Shown: positions 43,338 to 51,824, numbered from the stretch's first letter. The stretch is 64,000 bases of DNA from Streptomyces narbonensis (GCF_014649015.1 NZ_BMSF01000001.1:620001-684000); one strand, 5' to 3'. Program-made: numbers and translations. The notes: a model not told the origin generated them from the letters alone.

Positions 43338-44573
43338 TCAGGGCTGACGGACTGTGATCTTCGTCGGCTCGGGCTCCGGCTCCGCCCCGCCCGGCCGGAT
43401 CGAGCGCATCCGCCCGTAGGCGTACACACAGCCCGCGAGCGCCAGGTCGGAGAGGAGCATGAAGCCGATCGAGTACGAGTCCTTGGCGCTGTAGATCGCG
43501 CCCATCACCAGCGGCGGCACGAAGCCGCCGAGGCCGCCCATCGCGCCGACGATGCCGGTGACGCTGCCGACCTGGGCCTGCGGTGTGACCTGCGAGACCA
43601 GGGCGAAGACGGAGCCGCTCGCCGTGCCGAGACCGGCGGCCATGACGAGCAGGGCGATCGTGCCGCCCGGGTTCAGCTTCGGGTCGAAGGCCTGGACGAT
43701 CGCGAAGACGGCGACCACCCCGAGCGCGCCGGCCGTCACGACCGCCGGGTGGACCCGGTCCGAGAGCCAGCCGCCGATCGGCCGGAAAACGACGGTGACC
43801 AGGGCGAAGCCGGCGGCCTTGGTGCCCGCGTCCGTCGGGTCGAGCTCGTACCAGGTCTTCAGGTACGTCGGCAGGTAGACGCCGAAGGCGACGATGCCGC
43901 CGAAGCCGATCGCGTACAGAGCCGACAGCTCCCACGTCACCCGCAGCCGCCCCGCCGAGCCGAGCCGGCTCGCGAGGGAGGCGGTGGGCACGGGCCGGTC
44001 GGGCCGGTCGGTGATGAGGAGCGCGGCCAGCACCGCGTACACGGCGAGCGCGATCGCCACCACGATGAAGGGGAGGTTCTCGCCGTGCTCGGCGATCCGG
44101 GGCGTGAAGTAGCCGGAGAGCGCGACGCCGCCCATGCCCATGCCGAAAACACCGAGCGCGAGACCGCGCTTGGCCGGCGGGAACCAGGAGTTGACCAGCG
44201 GGATGCCGATGGCGAACGTCGTGCCGCCGAGGCCGAGGAGGAAGCCGACGACCAGCATCAGGGCGTAGCTGTCCTTGGCGACGATCAGGAGGAGCACGGG
44301 GACGATCGTCAGTGCCGAGACGACCGGGAACATCAGCTTCGCGCCGTACTTGTCGGTCAGCGCCCCGGCCGGGATGCGGCCCACCGAGCCGACCAGGACG
44401 GGCACCGCGACGAGCAGCGACTGCTGGAAGGAGCTCAGGCCGAGCCGGTCGCCGTACCAGCTCGCGATCGGCGCGATCAGGTCCCACGCCCAGAAGGTGA
44501 GCGTGAAGCCGATGGTGGCCATCACCAGATTGCGGTAGGCCGCCGCTGTCGGGGTCTTGGTCTCGGTGTCCAC
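43338..44573 (-). CDS. MFS transporter, NarK/nitrate-porter-like
   Basis: A 411-aa, 12-helix transporter. The NNP-like signature is FAIGIPLVNSWFPPAKRGLALGVFGMGMGG together with LLVAVPVLVGSVGRIPAGALTDKYGAK. The second NNP glycine-rich block is less exact (GSVTGIVGAMGGLGGFVPP). The location directly before matB on the same strand suggests that it might instead import malonate or another diacid; no nitrate reductase genes are in the window. I use GTG 44573; a TTG at 44585 would add four residues. The Shine-Dalgarno is weak for both. Confidence 0.8.
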   Translation of the reverse strand: MDTETKTPTAAAYRNLVMATIGFTLTFWAWDLIAPIASWYGDRLGLSSFQQSLLVAVPVLVGSVGRIPAGALTDKYGAKLMFPVVSALTIVPVLLLIVAKDSYALMLVVGFLLGLGGTTFAIGIPLVNSWFPPAKRGLALGVFGMGMGGVALSGYFTPRIAEHGENLPFIVVAIALAVYAVLAALLITDRPDRPVPTASLASRLGSAGRLRVTWELSALYAIGFGGIVAFGVYLPTYLKTWYELDPTDAGTKAAGFALVTVVFRPIGGWLSDRVHPAVVTAGALGVVAVFAIVQAFDPKLNPGGTIALLVMAAGLGTASGSVFALVSQVTPQAQVGSVTGIVGAMGGLGGFVPPLVMGAIYSAKDSYSIGFMLLSDLALAGCVYAYGRMRSIRPGGAEPEPEPTKITVRQP

Positions 44574-44626
44574 GCCACCAGTCAAGATCCCGACGGAGGC
44601 CGGGGCGCGCCGGACTGCTCCGTATG

Positions 44627-44698
44627 GGGGGTGTCCGGAATGCAGCGCCGTCTGCCCGCAGGGCCGGGCGGGCCAGGCGGGATTTTCCGGACACCCCC
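44627..44698. repeat. Inverted repeat GGGGGTGTCCGGAA
   Basis: GGGGGTGTCCGGAA (44627-44640) and its exact complement TTCCGGACACCCCC (44685-44698) flank 44 bases. It sits between the kinase stop and the transporter start, and shares the GGGGGTGTCC core with the repeats at 20520-20688, 48775 and 58672. The last bases form part of the kinase TAG stop. Confidence 0.75.
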
Positions 44699-46353
44699 TA
44701 AGGCCACTCGACCGTGGTCGGCGGGGTCCCGTCGTCCTCGACCCGGAGCCGTACGCCCTCGCCCGCGCCGCCCGCCGTCACCTCGACGGTGATCGCGGTG
44801 ATCCCCGACCGCCGGTGGGCCGCCGCGAGCGCCCCGCGCAGGGCGGCGAGGAGCTTGCCGGCCTCCTCGTCCTCGACGAGGGTGTCGACCGCGCCCGAGA
44901 AGTGCACGGACGGCTGGAAGCCGAGCAGGGCCGCCGCCCCGCCGGTCTCGCGCAGGACCCGGCCGCGGAAGGACGTCGGCGCGTCGGCCGGGGGCTGCTG
45001 GAGCGCGAAGATGGTCGTCCGGACCTCCTGGATCGTCGAGTCCAGCTCGTCCACGGCCCGGCCGATGAGCGCGCTCTCGTCGAAGTCGGGCTCGTCGGTG
45101 GGGTCGTCAGGGTCGGCGGTGGCGGTGGGGTTGTCGGGGTCGGCGGGGACGCTGTTGTCGGAGGGGCTCACGGGGCCGCCGGATCCCGGCGCGGGCGACG
45201 CGCCGGCCGCGCGCCGCCGGGTCGACTCCAGCATCATCTCCGTGGCGAACAGCCGCTGCACGACCAGGTCGTGCAGGTCCCGCGCGATCCGGTCCCGGTC
45301 CTCGTACACCGCGAGCCGCTCCCGGTCGTGCCGGGCGCCTGCCAGGACCAGAGCCAGAGCCGCCTGCGAGGCGAACTGCGAGGCCAGCAGGCGGTCCACC
45401 GCCGAGTACGGAGGGCCTCCGTGCCGCCGGGGCAGAGCGAGCGTGCCGATGAGCTTCCCGCCGCTCTGCAGCGGCAGCATCATCGACGGGCCGAAACGCG
45501 ACCGGACATGGGTGGTCATCCGGGGGTCCGTCGCCGAGTCCTCCACGAAGACCGGCTCGCCGCCGAGCAGTTGGACGAGGACGGGGGAGCCGGGCGCGAT
45601 CGTCGTGCCGACCAGATCGCCCGGGTCGTCGTTGGTCGAGGCGGCGACGATCTCCATCCCGCCCTCCGGGGTGGGCTGGAGGACCACACCGGCCGAGGCG
45701 CCGGCGAGGATCCTGGCCTGTTCGGCGACGGTCATCAGGGCGTTCTCGGCGGACTCGCCGGTGAGGAGGGCCGTGGTCACGGCCGCCGCGCCCTCGATCC
45801 AGCGCTCCCGCTGCCGGGTCGTCTCGTACAGGCGGGCGTTGCCGATGGCGATCCCGGCCTGGGAGGCGAGGATCCGGAGGAGCGTGAGGTCCTGCTCGGT
45901 GAAGGGGCCCGTCCGCTTCTCGGTGAGGTAGAGATTGCCGAAGACCTGGGTGTGGACCCGGATCGGGACGCCGAGGAAGGAGCGCATCCTCGGGTGGCCC
46001 TCGGGGACCCCGCACGAGCGCGGATCCGACGTCAGGTCGTCGACCCGCAGCGGCCGCGGGTCCTGGGTCAGGACGCCGAGCAGCCCGGTGTGACCGTCGG
46101 GGAGCCCGCGGACGCGCTGCCGCTCCTCCTCGGTCATGCCGGACGTGAAGAGGTCGGTGAGCCGGCGGCGCTCGGGGTCGACGACCCCGAGCGCGCCGTA
46201 GCGGGCCCCCGTGAGTTCGGCAGCCGAGTCCACGAGGTGCTGGAGGGTGGCGTGGAGTTCGAGATCCGTACCGACGCTGAGGACCGCTTCGAGCAGCAGG
46301 GGCAGGACGGCGTTCTGTTCGTCCACGTCGTCGGCCTCGTCCATGATCGTCAT
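44698..46353 (-). CDS. GAF-domain sensor histidine kinase (DevS-like) with decayed ATPase domain
   Basis: A 551-aa cytoplasmic protein. Two GAF domains (about 30-175 and 200-345) are followed by a HisKA_3 dimerisation region with YEDRDRIARDLHDLVVQRLF (phospho-accepting His361), as in DevS/DosS-type kinases. An Asp/Pro-rich linker (about 385-415) follows. The C-terminal HATPase region is poor: the N-box appears as LLAALRGALAAAHRRSG without the expected Glu and Asn, DDGTPP replaces the G1 box, and the protein ends WP right after TTVE with no ATP lid or G2 box. It may be a pseudokinase or degraded gene. No response regulator is adjacent. The TAG stop lies in the GGGGGTGTCC repeat. Confidence 0.82.
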   Translation of the reverse strand: MTIMDEADDVDEQNAVLPLLLEAVLSVGTDLELHATLQHLVDSAAELTGARYGALGVVDPERRRLTDLFTSGMTEEERQRVRGLPDGHTGLLGVLTQDPRPLRVDDLTSDPRSCGVPEGHPRMRSFLGVPIRVHTQVFGNLYLTEKRTGPFTEQDLTLLRILASQAGIAIGNARLYETTRQRERWIEGAAAVTTALLTGESAENALMTVAEQARILAGASAGVVLQPTPEGGMEIVAASTNDDPGDLVGTTIAPGSPVLVQLLGGEPVFVEDSATDPRMTTHVRSRFGPSMMLPLQSGGKLIGTLALPRRHGGPPYSAVDRLLASQFASQAALALVLAGARHDRERLAVYEDRDRIARDLHDLVVQRLFATEMMLESTRRRAAGASPAPGSGGPVSPSDNSVPADPDNPTATADPDDPTDEPDFDESALIGRAVDELDSTIQEVRTTIFALQQPPADAPTSFRGRVLRETGGAAALLGFQPSVHFSGAVDTLVEDEEAGKLLAALRGALAAAHRRSGITAITVEVTAGGAGEGVRLRVEDDGTPPTTVEWP

Positions 46354-46363
46354 GGTCTCATTG

Positions 46364-46381
46364 TCGTACGAATCGTACGAA
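46364..46381. promoter_or_regulatory. Tandem TCGTACGAA repeat upstream of the kinase
   Basis: Two exact copies of TCGTACGAA, each containing the palindrome CGTACG, start 11 bp upstream of the kinase ATG. Spacing suits an operator that blocks the kinase promoter. Confidence 0.5.
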
Positions 46382-46398
46382 TTGGGTGACTGTGGGGG

Positions 46399-47460
46399 TC
46401 AGTCGTCGTCGGCGAGCGGGTCGCGCACGGACAGCGGGTCGAGGATCATCGGCTGGACCTTGCCCTCCAGCATCGCGCCGAGCCCCAGGACCGCGCAGAC
46501 GTCGGGCCGTTCGGCGATGTGCACCGGCATGCCGGTCGCCTCGCGCAGCATCTGGTCGAGGCCCGGCAGCAGGGCGCTGCCGCCGACCATCATGATCCCG
46601 CGGTCGGCGAGGTCGGCCACCAGGTCCGGCGGGCAGTCGCGCAGCACCTTCCCGATGCCGTCGAGGACCGCCGTCAGCGGGGTGTGGATCGCCTCCCGTA
46701 CGGCGGCGGTGTCGACGGTCACCGAGCGGGCCAGGCCCGTGGCGACGTCCCGGCCGTGGATCTCCGTGGAGGCGGGGCCGTGCGGCGTCAGGCCGTTGCC
46801 GCTGAGGGCGAGCTGGAGCGGGCGCACCGACTGGCTCGGCAGCATCAGCTCGTGGTGGTGGCGCAGGTGCTGGATGACGGCGTGGTCGATGGCGTCGCCG
46901 CCGATCGGGATCCGCTCCGCCGTGACGATCGCGCCGAGCGAGAGCACCGCGACCTGCGTGGTCGCCGCACCGCACACCATGATCATGGTGGCGGTCGGCT
47001 GCTCGACCGGGAGTCCGCAGCCCACGGCGGCGGCGATCAGGGTGTCGACCAGCTCGACCCGGCGCGCGCCGAGACCGACGAGGGTCTCCACGGCGGCGCG
47101 CTGGGCGAGCGGGTCGCTGTCGTGGGGGGTGCAGGCCGCCGCGCGCAGCCGCGGCTTGCGGCGGAGCTGGCGGCGCAGCTTCTCGCCCAGGAGGTGGCGG
47201 AGCATCCGCTGCGCCATCTCGATGTCGACGACCGTGCCGCCGGAGACGGGCCGGGCGACCCGGATGTAGTCGGGGGTGCGGCCCGTCATCTTCTCCGCCA
47301 GCGCGCCGACGGCGATCAGCGCTCCGGTACGGGTGTTGACGGCGGCGACGCTGGGCTCGTCGACGACGAGTCCGGCGCCCTTGACGAAGACCCGGGTGCG
47401 CGCGGCCCCCAGGTCGACGGCGACATGGCAACGGCGCAGTTGCTCAAGGCTGACGGTCAC
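46399..47460 (-). CDS. MreB-like actin-family protein
   Basis: A 353-aa protein of MreB/Mbl length. The ATP-binding blocks are recognisable: VAVDLGAARTRVFVKG (phosphate 1), MIMVCGAATTQVAVLSLGAI (phosphate 2) and IMMVGGSALLPGLDQMLREA (adenosine). ARPVSGGTVVDIEMAQRML matches the MreB segment. It diverges in the middle (RAAACTPHDSDPLAQRAAVE) and at the C-terminus, and it is away from any mreC/mreD, so it is best seen as the third, divergent MreB-like paralogue found in Streptomyces. A role in spore-wall or cell-shape processes is likely but not certain. GTG at 47460, GGAGGA 7 bases before. Confidence 0.85.
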   Translation of the reverse strand: MTVSLEQLRRCHVAVDLGAARTRVFVKGAGLVVDEPSVAAVNTRTGALIAVGALAEKMTGRTPDYIRVARPVSGGTVVDIEMAQRMLRHLLGEKLRRQLRRKPRLRAAACTPHDSDPLAQRAAVETLVGLGARRVELVDTLIAAAVGCGLPVEQPTATMIMVCGAATTQVAVLSLGAIVTAERIPIGGDAIDHAVIQHLRHHHELMLPSQSVRPLQLALSGNGLTPHGPASTEIHGRDVATGLARSVTVDTAAVREAIHTPLTAVLDGIGKVLRDCPPDLVADLADRGIMMVGGSALLPGLDQMLREATGMPVHIAERPDVCAVLGLGAMLEGKVQPMILDPLSVRDPLADDD

Positions 47461-47834
47461 GGCGGATCCTCCGGAATGCGGTGCTGGCACGGGCGAGGTG
47501 TTTCGCGTTGCGGTCCTGTTCGCATCGTGCGACCGCCCCGGGCCCGGCGCGCGCTGGGCTGAGCCGCCCGGGCCACCCGTGAGCGCCGGAAGGGAGCGGG
47601 TGAAGGGCGGGTGAAGGGCGGGAGGAGGGCCGGGTGAAGGGTGGGGGAGGAGCGGGAGAAGGCTGCCGGAAGCGTGCCGGAGGCGCGCCCGGAAGGGGGC
47701 CCGGTGTGGCCCGAGACGATCCTGACCGAAGCGGGAGAATCGCGACGCACCGCCGACGACCTGCGGTTTCCTCACAGGATCCTCACTTCCGTGCCTACCT
47801 GTCGCCGCACCGCGCCGCATAGCTTGTGGGCCCC
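47461..47834. other. Intergenic region with GGGTGAA repeats
   Basis: No gene is seen in this 374-bp gap between divergent genes. It contains GGGTGAA at 47598, 47609 and 47632, with weaker GGGAGGA at 47620 and a purine-rich run to 47650; the spacing is close to 11 bp. A TAGCTT at 47820-47825 could be the -10 box of the SCO2400-like gene. Confidence 0.5.
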
Positions 47835-48740
47835 ATGGATTACTGCCACGCGTGCCGGCGGCATCTCAACGGGGCCCTCGCCTGTGCCGGGTGCGGGACC
47901 CCTGTCGAGGAACTGCGGTACGAGACCCCCCACGCACCCGTTCCGCCCGCCGAGCCCGAGTACGTCTACGAACTGGACGTCGTCGAGCCGCCGCGACCGG
48001 CCACGGGCGGCCGTCGCGCCGCCCGCACCGCCGCGCGGGGCCGGTCCGCCGCGCGCGGGGGCAGACGGGCGAGGGCGCGCCGGGGGCGGACGGTGCTGCT
48101 GGGGACGGTGGGCCTGGTCCTCGCGGCCGGGACGCTGGGCGTGGTGCAGCTGGCCCTGCAGGAGCCGGAGGCGAGCGGTGCGGCCACGGCCGTGCAGGAG
48201 CAGGAGGTCGTCGAGACCTCGATACCGCCCGTGCCTCCCGAGAGCACCGAAAGCCCGGAGAGCACCGAGGGCGCCGGCCCGCCGGACGGCTCGGCCCCGT
48301 CGGAGGTCACGGTCGCGCCGAGCACGAACGCGCCCACACGTGACCACCGGATCGGCACGGGCACGGAATCAGGATCCGGTTCCGGTACGGGGTCGGGCTC
48401 CGGTACGGGTACGGGTTCCGGCTCCGGCGCGGATTCCGGTTCCGGCTCCGGTACGGGTTCCGGTTCCGGCGCGGGGGAGGGTGCCGGCGGCGACCCGGCC
48501 GGATCGCCGACGCCCACGGGCCCGGCGTCCCCGTCCTCCGCCGCGCCCGATGTCCCGCAGCCCGGCACGCCGACGGCCTCGGGCACGGCCACGGCGACGC
48601 CCACGGGTACCGGGCCCGCCCCGAGCGGCTCACCGTCGGGAGGGGCGCCGGTGACGGCTTCGCCAAGCCCTACGCAGACCCCCACGCCCACCCCGACCCC
48701 GACCCCGACCTGCACCCGATTCCTCTGGTGGTGCGTCTGA
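47835..48740 (+). CDS. SCO2400-family membrane protein
   Basis: A 301-aa protein. The ATG at 47835 (MDYCHACRRHLNGALACAGC) begins a zinc-ribbon-like cysteine motif (CHAC..CAGC) characteristic of the SCO2400 family; the GTG at 47826 would add three residues. A basic stretch is followed by one transmembrane helix (about 90-112, TVLLGTVGLVLAAGTLGVVQ) and a long extracytoplasmic low-complexity region: Glu/Ser, then Gly-Ser/Gly-Thr repeats and TPTPTP, ending in the family tail CTRFLWWCV. It is a Streptomyces-typical protein of unknown function. Confidence 0.82.
   Translation: MDYCHACRRHLNGALACAGCGTPVEELRYETPHAPVPPAEPEYVYELDVVEPPRPATGGRRAARTAARGRSAARGGRRARARRGRTVLLGTVGLVLAAGTLGVVQLALQEPEASGAATAVQEQEVVETSIPPVPPESTESPESTEGAGPPDGSAPSEVTVAPSTNAPTRDHRIGTGTESGSGSGTGSGSGTGTGSGSGADSGSGSGTGSGSGAGEGAGGDPAGSPTPTGPASPSSAAPDVPQPGTPTASGTATATPTGTGPAPSGSPSGGAPVTASPSPTQTPTPTPTPTPTCTRFLWWCV
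48360..48480 (+). repeat. Gly-Ser/Gly-Thr codon repeats
   Basis: Units GGTTCCGG(C/T)TCC and GGTACGGG recur within the SCO2400-like gene, coding alternating Gly-Ser and Gly-Thr. Confidence 0.75.
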
Positions 48741-48774
48741 CCGTCGGGCGGAACCGGGGGCGTCCTGTCCGGCC

Positions 48775-49209
48775 CTAGGGGGTGTCCTCGCCGAGCATCC
48801 GCCTCAGCAGGTCCCGCAGAAGGGTCCGCTCGACCTCGGTCAGCTCGCCGAGGGGCTCGCGGGCGAAGTCCAGCGACTCGCGCAGCCGCCGGGCCGTGTC
48901 CTGGCCCTCGTCCGTGGGGACGGCCAGCTTGACCCGCCGGTCGTCCGGGTCGGGCCGGCGCTCGACCAGGCCGCGGGCCTCCAGGCGGTCCACGATCCCG
49001 GTGATGTTGGACGGCTCGCACTTCAGCTTCTGGGCGATCCTGCGCATCGGCAGCGGATCGAGCGAGAGCAGCCCGAGGACCCGGGCCTGCGCGCCGGTCA
49101 GCGAGTGCTGAGCGGCCGCCTGCTCGTACTCCTCGTAGTAGCGCGCCACGACCGTGCCGATCAGCTCGACGACTTCGAGGGTCAGGGGGTCCGTGCGTGA
49201 GGTGGCCAT
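48775..49209 (-). CDS. MarR-family regulator
   Basis: A 144-aa winged-helix protein. The start at 49209 (MATSRTDP) is 8 bases after TAGGAT (49222-49217), itself 17 bases after TTTCAT, so the mRNA is leaderless; M at 49218 would sit in the -10 box. The recognition helix region is LKCEPSNITGIVDRLEARGL followed by wing ERRPDPDDRRVKL. It lacks the N-terminal Cys of OhrR, so another ligand is expected. It diverges from the oxidoreductase gene and probably controls it through the TGTTTCA palindrome. The final Thr-Pro and TAG overlap the GACACCCCCTAG repeat motif. Confidence 0.9.
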   Translation of the reverse strand: MATSRTDPLTLEVVELIGTVVARYYEEYEQAAAQHSLTGAQARVLGLLSLDPLPMRRIAQKLKCEPSNITGIVDRLEARGLVERRPDPDDRRVKLAVPTDEGQDTARRLRESLDFAREPLGELTEVERTLLRDLLRRMLGEDTP

Positions 49210-49261
49210 GGGCATCATCCTACCCGGATACTTGACAACATGAAATATTAAGGCGCATGGT

Positions 49262-49280
49262 TGTTTCAGTCAGTGAAACA
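49262..49280. promoter_or_regulatory. MarR operator candidate
   Basis: TGTTTCA-GTCAG-TGAAACA, perfect 7-bp arms, in the divergent marR/oxidoreductase gap; upstream TTTCAT-17-TAGGAT is the marR promoter. Confidence 0.7.
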
Positions 49281-49315
49281 TTCGTGTTCTGAAGCTTTGC
49301 CTGGAGGCCGTGCTC

Positions 49316-50335
49316 ATGTCCGTTCTTCCCGCGTCCAGCCGTGAGTGGCACCTCGTCGCCCGTCCGCACGGCTGGCCGACCGCAGCGGACTTCGCCCTGC
49401 GCGAGGTCCCGGTGACCGAGCCCGCCGAGGGCCGCATCCTCGTGCGCAACCTGCACTTCTCCGTCGACCCGTACATGCGCGGCCGGATGAACGACGTGAA
49501 GTCGTACATCCCGCCGTTCAAGCTGGACCACCCCATGGACGGCGGCGCGGTCGGCGAGGTCGTCGCGTCCAACGCGGAGGGCTTCGCCGTCGGCGACCAC
49601 GTCCTGCACGGCCTCGGCTGGCGCGAGTACGCGGACGTCCCCGCGCAGCACGCGACCAAGGTCGACCCGGCGCTCGCCCCCCTCTCCGCCTACCTCGGCG
49701 TGCTCGGCATGACCGGCCTCACGGCCTACGCGGGCCTCTTCGAGGTCGCCTCCTTCAAGGAGGGCGACACGGTATTCGTCTCCGGCGCGGCCGGCGCCGT
49801 CGGCAGCCAGGTCGGCCAGATGGCGCGGCTCAAGGGCGCCTCCCGGGTCATCGGCTCCGCCGGCTCCGACGAGAAGGTGAAGTTCCTCGTCGAGGAGCTC
49901 GGCTTCGACGCGGCCTTCAACTACAAGAACGACCCGGTCAAGGACCAGCTCCGCGAGGCCGCCCCGGACGGCATCGACGTCTACTTCGACAACGTGGGCG
50001 GGGACCACCTCGAAGCCGCGATCTCCTCGCTCAACGTGCACGGCCGCGCCACCATCTGCGGCATGATCGCGCAGTACAACGACACGGAGCCGGTCCCCGG
50101 CCCGCGCAACATGGCGATGATCATCGGCAAGCGGCTGCGTCTCCAGGGCGTCCTGGTCGGCGACCACTACGGCCTGCAGGACCAGTTCGTCCAGGAGGTC
50201 GGCGGCTGGCTCGCCTCCGGAGAGCTGAAGCACCGAGAGACCTTCGTCGACGGCATCGAGAGCGGCGTGGACGCCTTCCTCGGACTGCTGCGCGGGGACA
50301 ACACCGGAAAGATGATCGTCTCGGTGAACCGCTAG
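49316..50335 (+). CDS. NADP-dependent oxidoreductase (MDR, LTB4 dehydrogenase/CurA-like)
   Basis: A 339-aa zinc-free medium-chain reductase. NFSVDPYMRGRM-like HFSVDPYMRGRMNDVKSY, GVLGMTGLTAYAGL, the Rossmann loop VFVSGAAGAVGSQVGQMARL, YFDNVGGDHLEA and the C-terminal KHRETFVDGIE identify the leukotriene-B4-dehydrogenase/CurA type, which reduces the double bond of enones with NADPH. GGAGG at 49303-49307 is spaced 8 bases from ATG 49316, preferred over GTG 49310. It is followed 63 bp later by a second Ohr, suggesting a joint electrophile/peroxide response under MarR. Confidence 0.92.
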   Translation: MSVLPASSREWHLVARPHGWPTAADFALREVPVTEPAEGRILVRNLHFSVDPYMRGRMNDVKSYIPPFKLDHPMDGGAVGEVVASNAEGFAVGDHVLHGLGWREYADVPAQHATKVDPALAPLSAYLGVLGMTGLTAYAGLFEVASFKEGDTVFVSGAAGAVGSQVGQMARLKGASRVIGSAGSDEKVKFLVEELGFDAAFNYKNDPVKDQLREAAPDGIDVYFDNVGGDHLEAAISSLNVHGRATICGMIAQYNDTEPVPGPRNMAMIIGKRLRLQGVLVGDHYGLQDQFVQEVGGWLASGELKHRETFVDGIESGVDAFLGLLRGDNTGKMIVSVNR

Positions 50336-50398
50336 TCTTCCCTCAGCCGCCGCGATCGTGGGCGCGAGTCGCGGCGAACCGAAGAAGGAATGACCAGC

Positions 50399-50821
50399 AT
50401 GTCCATTCAGCACACCGACGTTCTCTACACCGCCGTCGCCACCGCCGAGAACGGCCGTGACGGCCGGGTCGCCACCGACGACGGTCAGCTCGACGTCGTC
50501 GTGAACCCGCCCAAGGCGATGGGCGGCTCGGGCGCGGGCACGAACCCCGAGCAGCTCTTCGCCGCCGGCTACAGCGCCTGCTTCCAGGGCGCGCTGGGCG
50601 TCGTCGCCCGCAACGAGAACGCCGACGTGTCCGGCTCGACGGTCACCGCCGAGGTGGGCATCGGCAAGAACGACGACGGCTTCGGCATCATCGTCAAGAT
50701 CTCGGCGACCATCCCGAACGTGGACGCCGAGACCGCCAAGAGCCTGATCGAGAAGGCCCACCAGGTCTGCCCGTACTCCAAGGCGACCCGCGGCAACATC
50801 ACGGTCGAGCTCGCCGTCTGA
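50399..50821 (+). CDS. Ohr/OsmC-family organic hydroperoxide reductase (paralogue)
   Basis: A 140-aa protein. ATG at 50399 is favoured because AAGGA is 9 bases upstream; ATG 50390 abuts it. It keeps both cysteines: EQLFAAGYSACFQGALGV and HQVCPYSKATRGNITVEL, and is closely similar to the Ohr at 28110-28526. It lies downstream of a flavin-free oxidoreductase and not next to an OhrR-type gene, so it is probably controlled with that gene by the divergent MarR. A perfect terminator follows. Confidence 0.92.
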   Translation: MSIQHTDVLYTAVATAENGRDGRVATDDGQLDVVVNPPKAMGGSGAGTNPEQLFAAGYSACFQGALGVVARNENADVSGSTVTAEVGIGKNDDGFGIIVKISATIPNVDAETAKSLIEKAHQVCPYSKATRGNITVELAV

Positions 50822-50843
50822 GCTCCGGACCGGCACACTGAGT

Positions 50844-50879
50844 GAGGGCCGCACCCCGACCGACCGGGGTGCGGCCCTC
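50844..50879. terminator. Perfect hairpin terminator
   Basis: GAGGGCCGCACCCCG and its exact complement (15-bp arms, 6-base loop ACCGAC), 22 bp after the ohr-paralogue stop. Confidence 0.88.
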
Positions 50880-50984
50880 GCCGCGTCCCCGGCGGTGGCC
50901 CGCACAGGGGCGCCCCGGCGAGGCCGCTCCGTGGCCCGTCAGGCCCGTCCTGGCCGCCCGACCGGCCCAAGTAGGGTGACTCCC

Positions 50985-51824
50985 ATGCGTGATCTCGGGG
51001 TGGGTTTCAAGTACCTGGTGCAGGGCCAGAAGTGGGTGGGCTCGCACGGGCGGTGGTTCGGGTTCGGGCTGCTGCCCGGGCTCGTGACCCTCGTCCTCTA
51101 CGTGGGCGCCCTCGTCGGCCTCGGCTACGGAGCCGACGACGTGGCGGCCTGGGCGACGCCGTTCGCCGACGACTGGAGCTCGCCCTGGCTCGGGTTCCTC
51201 CGCGGGACGCTCACCGGCCTGGTCTTCGCCTTCGGGCTCTTCCTCGCGGTCATCACCTTCACCGCCGTGACCCTCCTCGTCGGCCAGCCCTTCTACGAGT
51301 CGCTCTCCGAGGAGGTCGACCGCAGCCAGGGCGGTGACGTGCCCGAGTCCGGGCTGCCCCTCTGGCGCGAGCTGTGGATCTCGGCCCGTGACAGCCTGCG
51401 GGTCCTGCTGCGGGTCGCGTTCTACGGCATCCTGCTCTTCGCCTGCGGCTTCATCCCGGTGATCGGCCAGACCGTCGTCCCCGTCCTCGGCTTCTGCGTC
51501 TCCGGCTTCTTCCTCGCCGAGGAGCTCACGGCCGTCGCGCTCCAGCGCCGGGGCGTCGAGCTCAAGGAGCGCCTCACCCTGCTGCGCGGCCGCCGCTTGG
51601 CCACCCTCGGCTTCGGCGTGCCGCTCACCCTCGCCTTCCTGGTGCCGTTCGTCGCCGTCTTCCTGATGCCCGGCGCCGTCGCCGGAGCCACTCTGATGGC
51701 CCGCGACCTGCGCGGCGAGACGGCCGGCGACGACCGGGACGGCGACGCCCAGGAAAACGATCAAGAACGCGGCAACCTTCCCTCCTCCGGTGGCGACAAG
51801 GGAGTGCACCACCTCCCCCACTGA
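50985..51824 (+). CDS. EI24/CysZ-like membrane protein
   Basis: A 279-aa integral membrane protein. ATG at 50985 with AGGGTGA a few bases before. It begins MRDLGVGFKYLVQGQKWV and has four to six hydrophobic segments with the EI24 hallmarks LVGQPFYESLSEEVDR, FIPVIGQTVVPVLGF and SGFFLAEELT. CysZ-type relatives transport sulfate; actinobacterial EI24 proteins have no proven substrate. The C-terminus is a charged soluble tail. It is a single gene; the pectate lyase starts 11 bp after its stop, perhaps read through. Confidence 0.85.
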   Translation: MRDLGVGFKYLVQGQKWVGSHGRWFGFGLLPGLVTLVLYVGALVGLGYGADDVAAWATPFADDWSSPWLGFLRGTLTGLVFAFGLFLAVITFTAVTLLVGQPFYESLSEEVDRSQGGDVPESGLPLWRELWISARDSLRVLLRVAFYGILLFACGFIPVIGQTVVPVLGFCVSGFFLAEELTAVALQRRGVELKERLTLLRGRRLATLGFGVPLTLAFLVPFVAVFLMPGAVAGATLMARDLRGETAGDDRDGDAQENDQERGNLPSSGGDKGVHHLPH

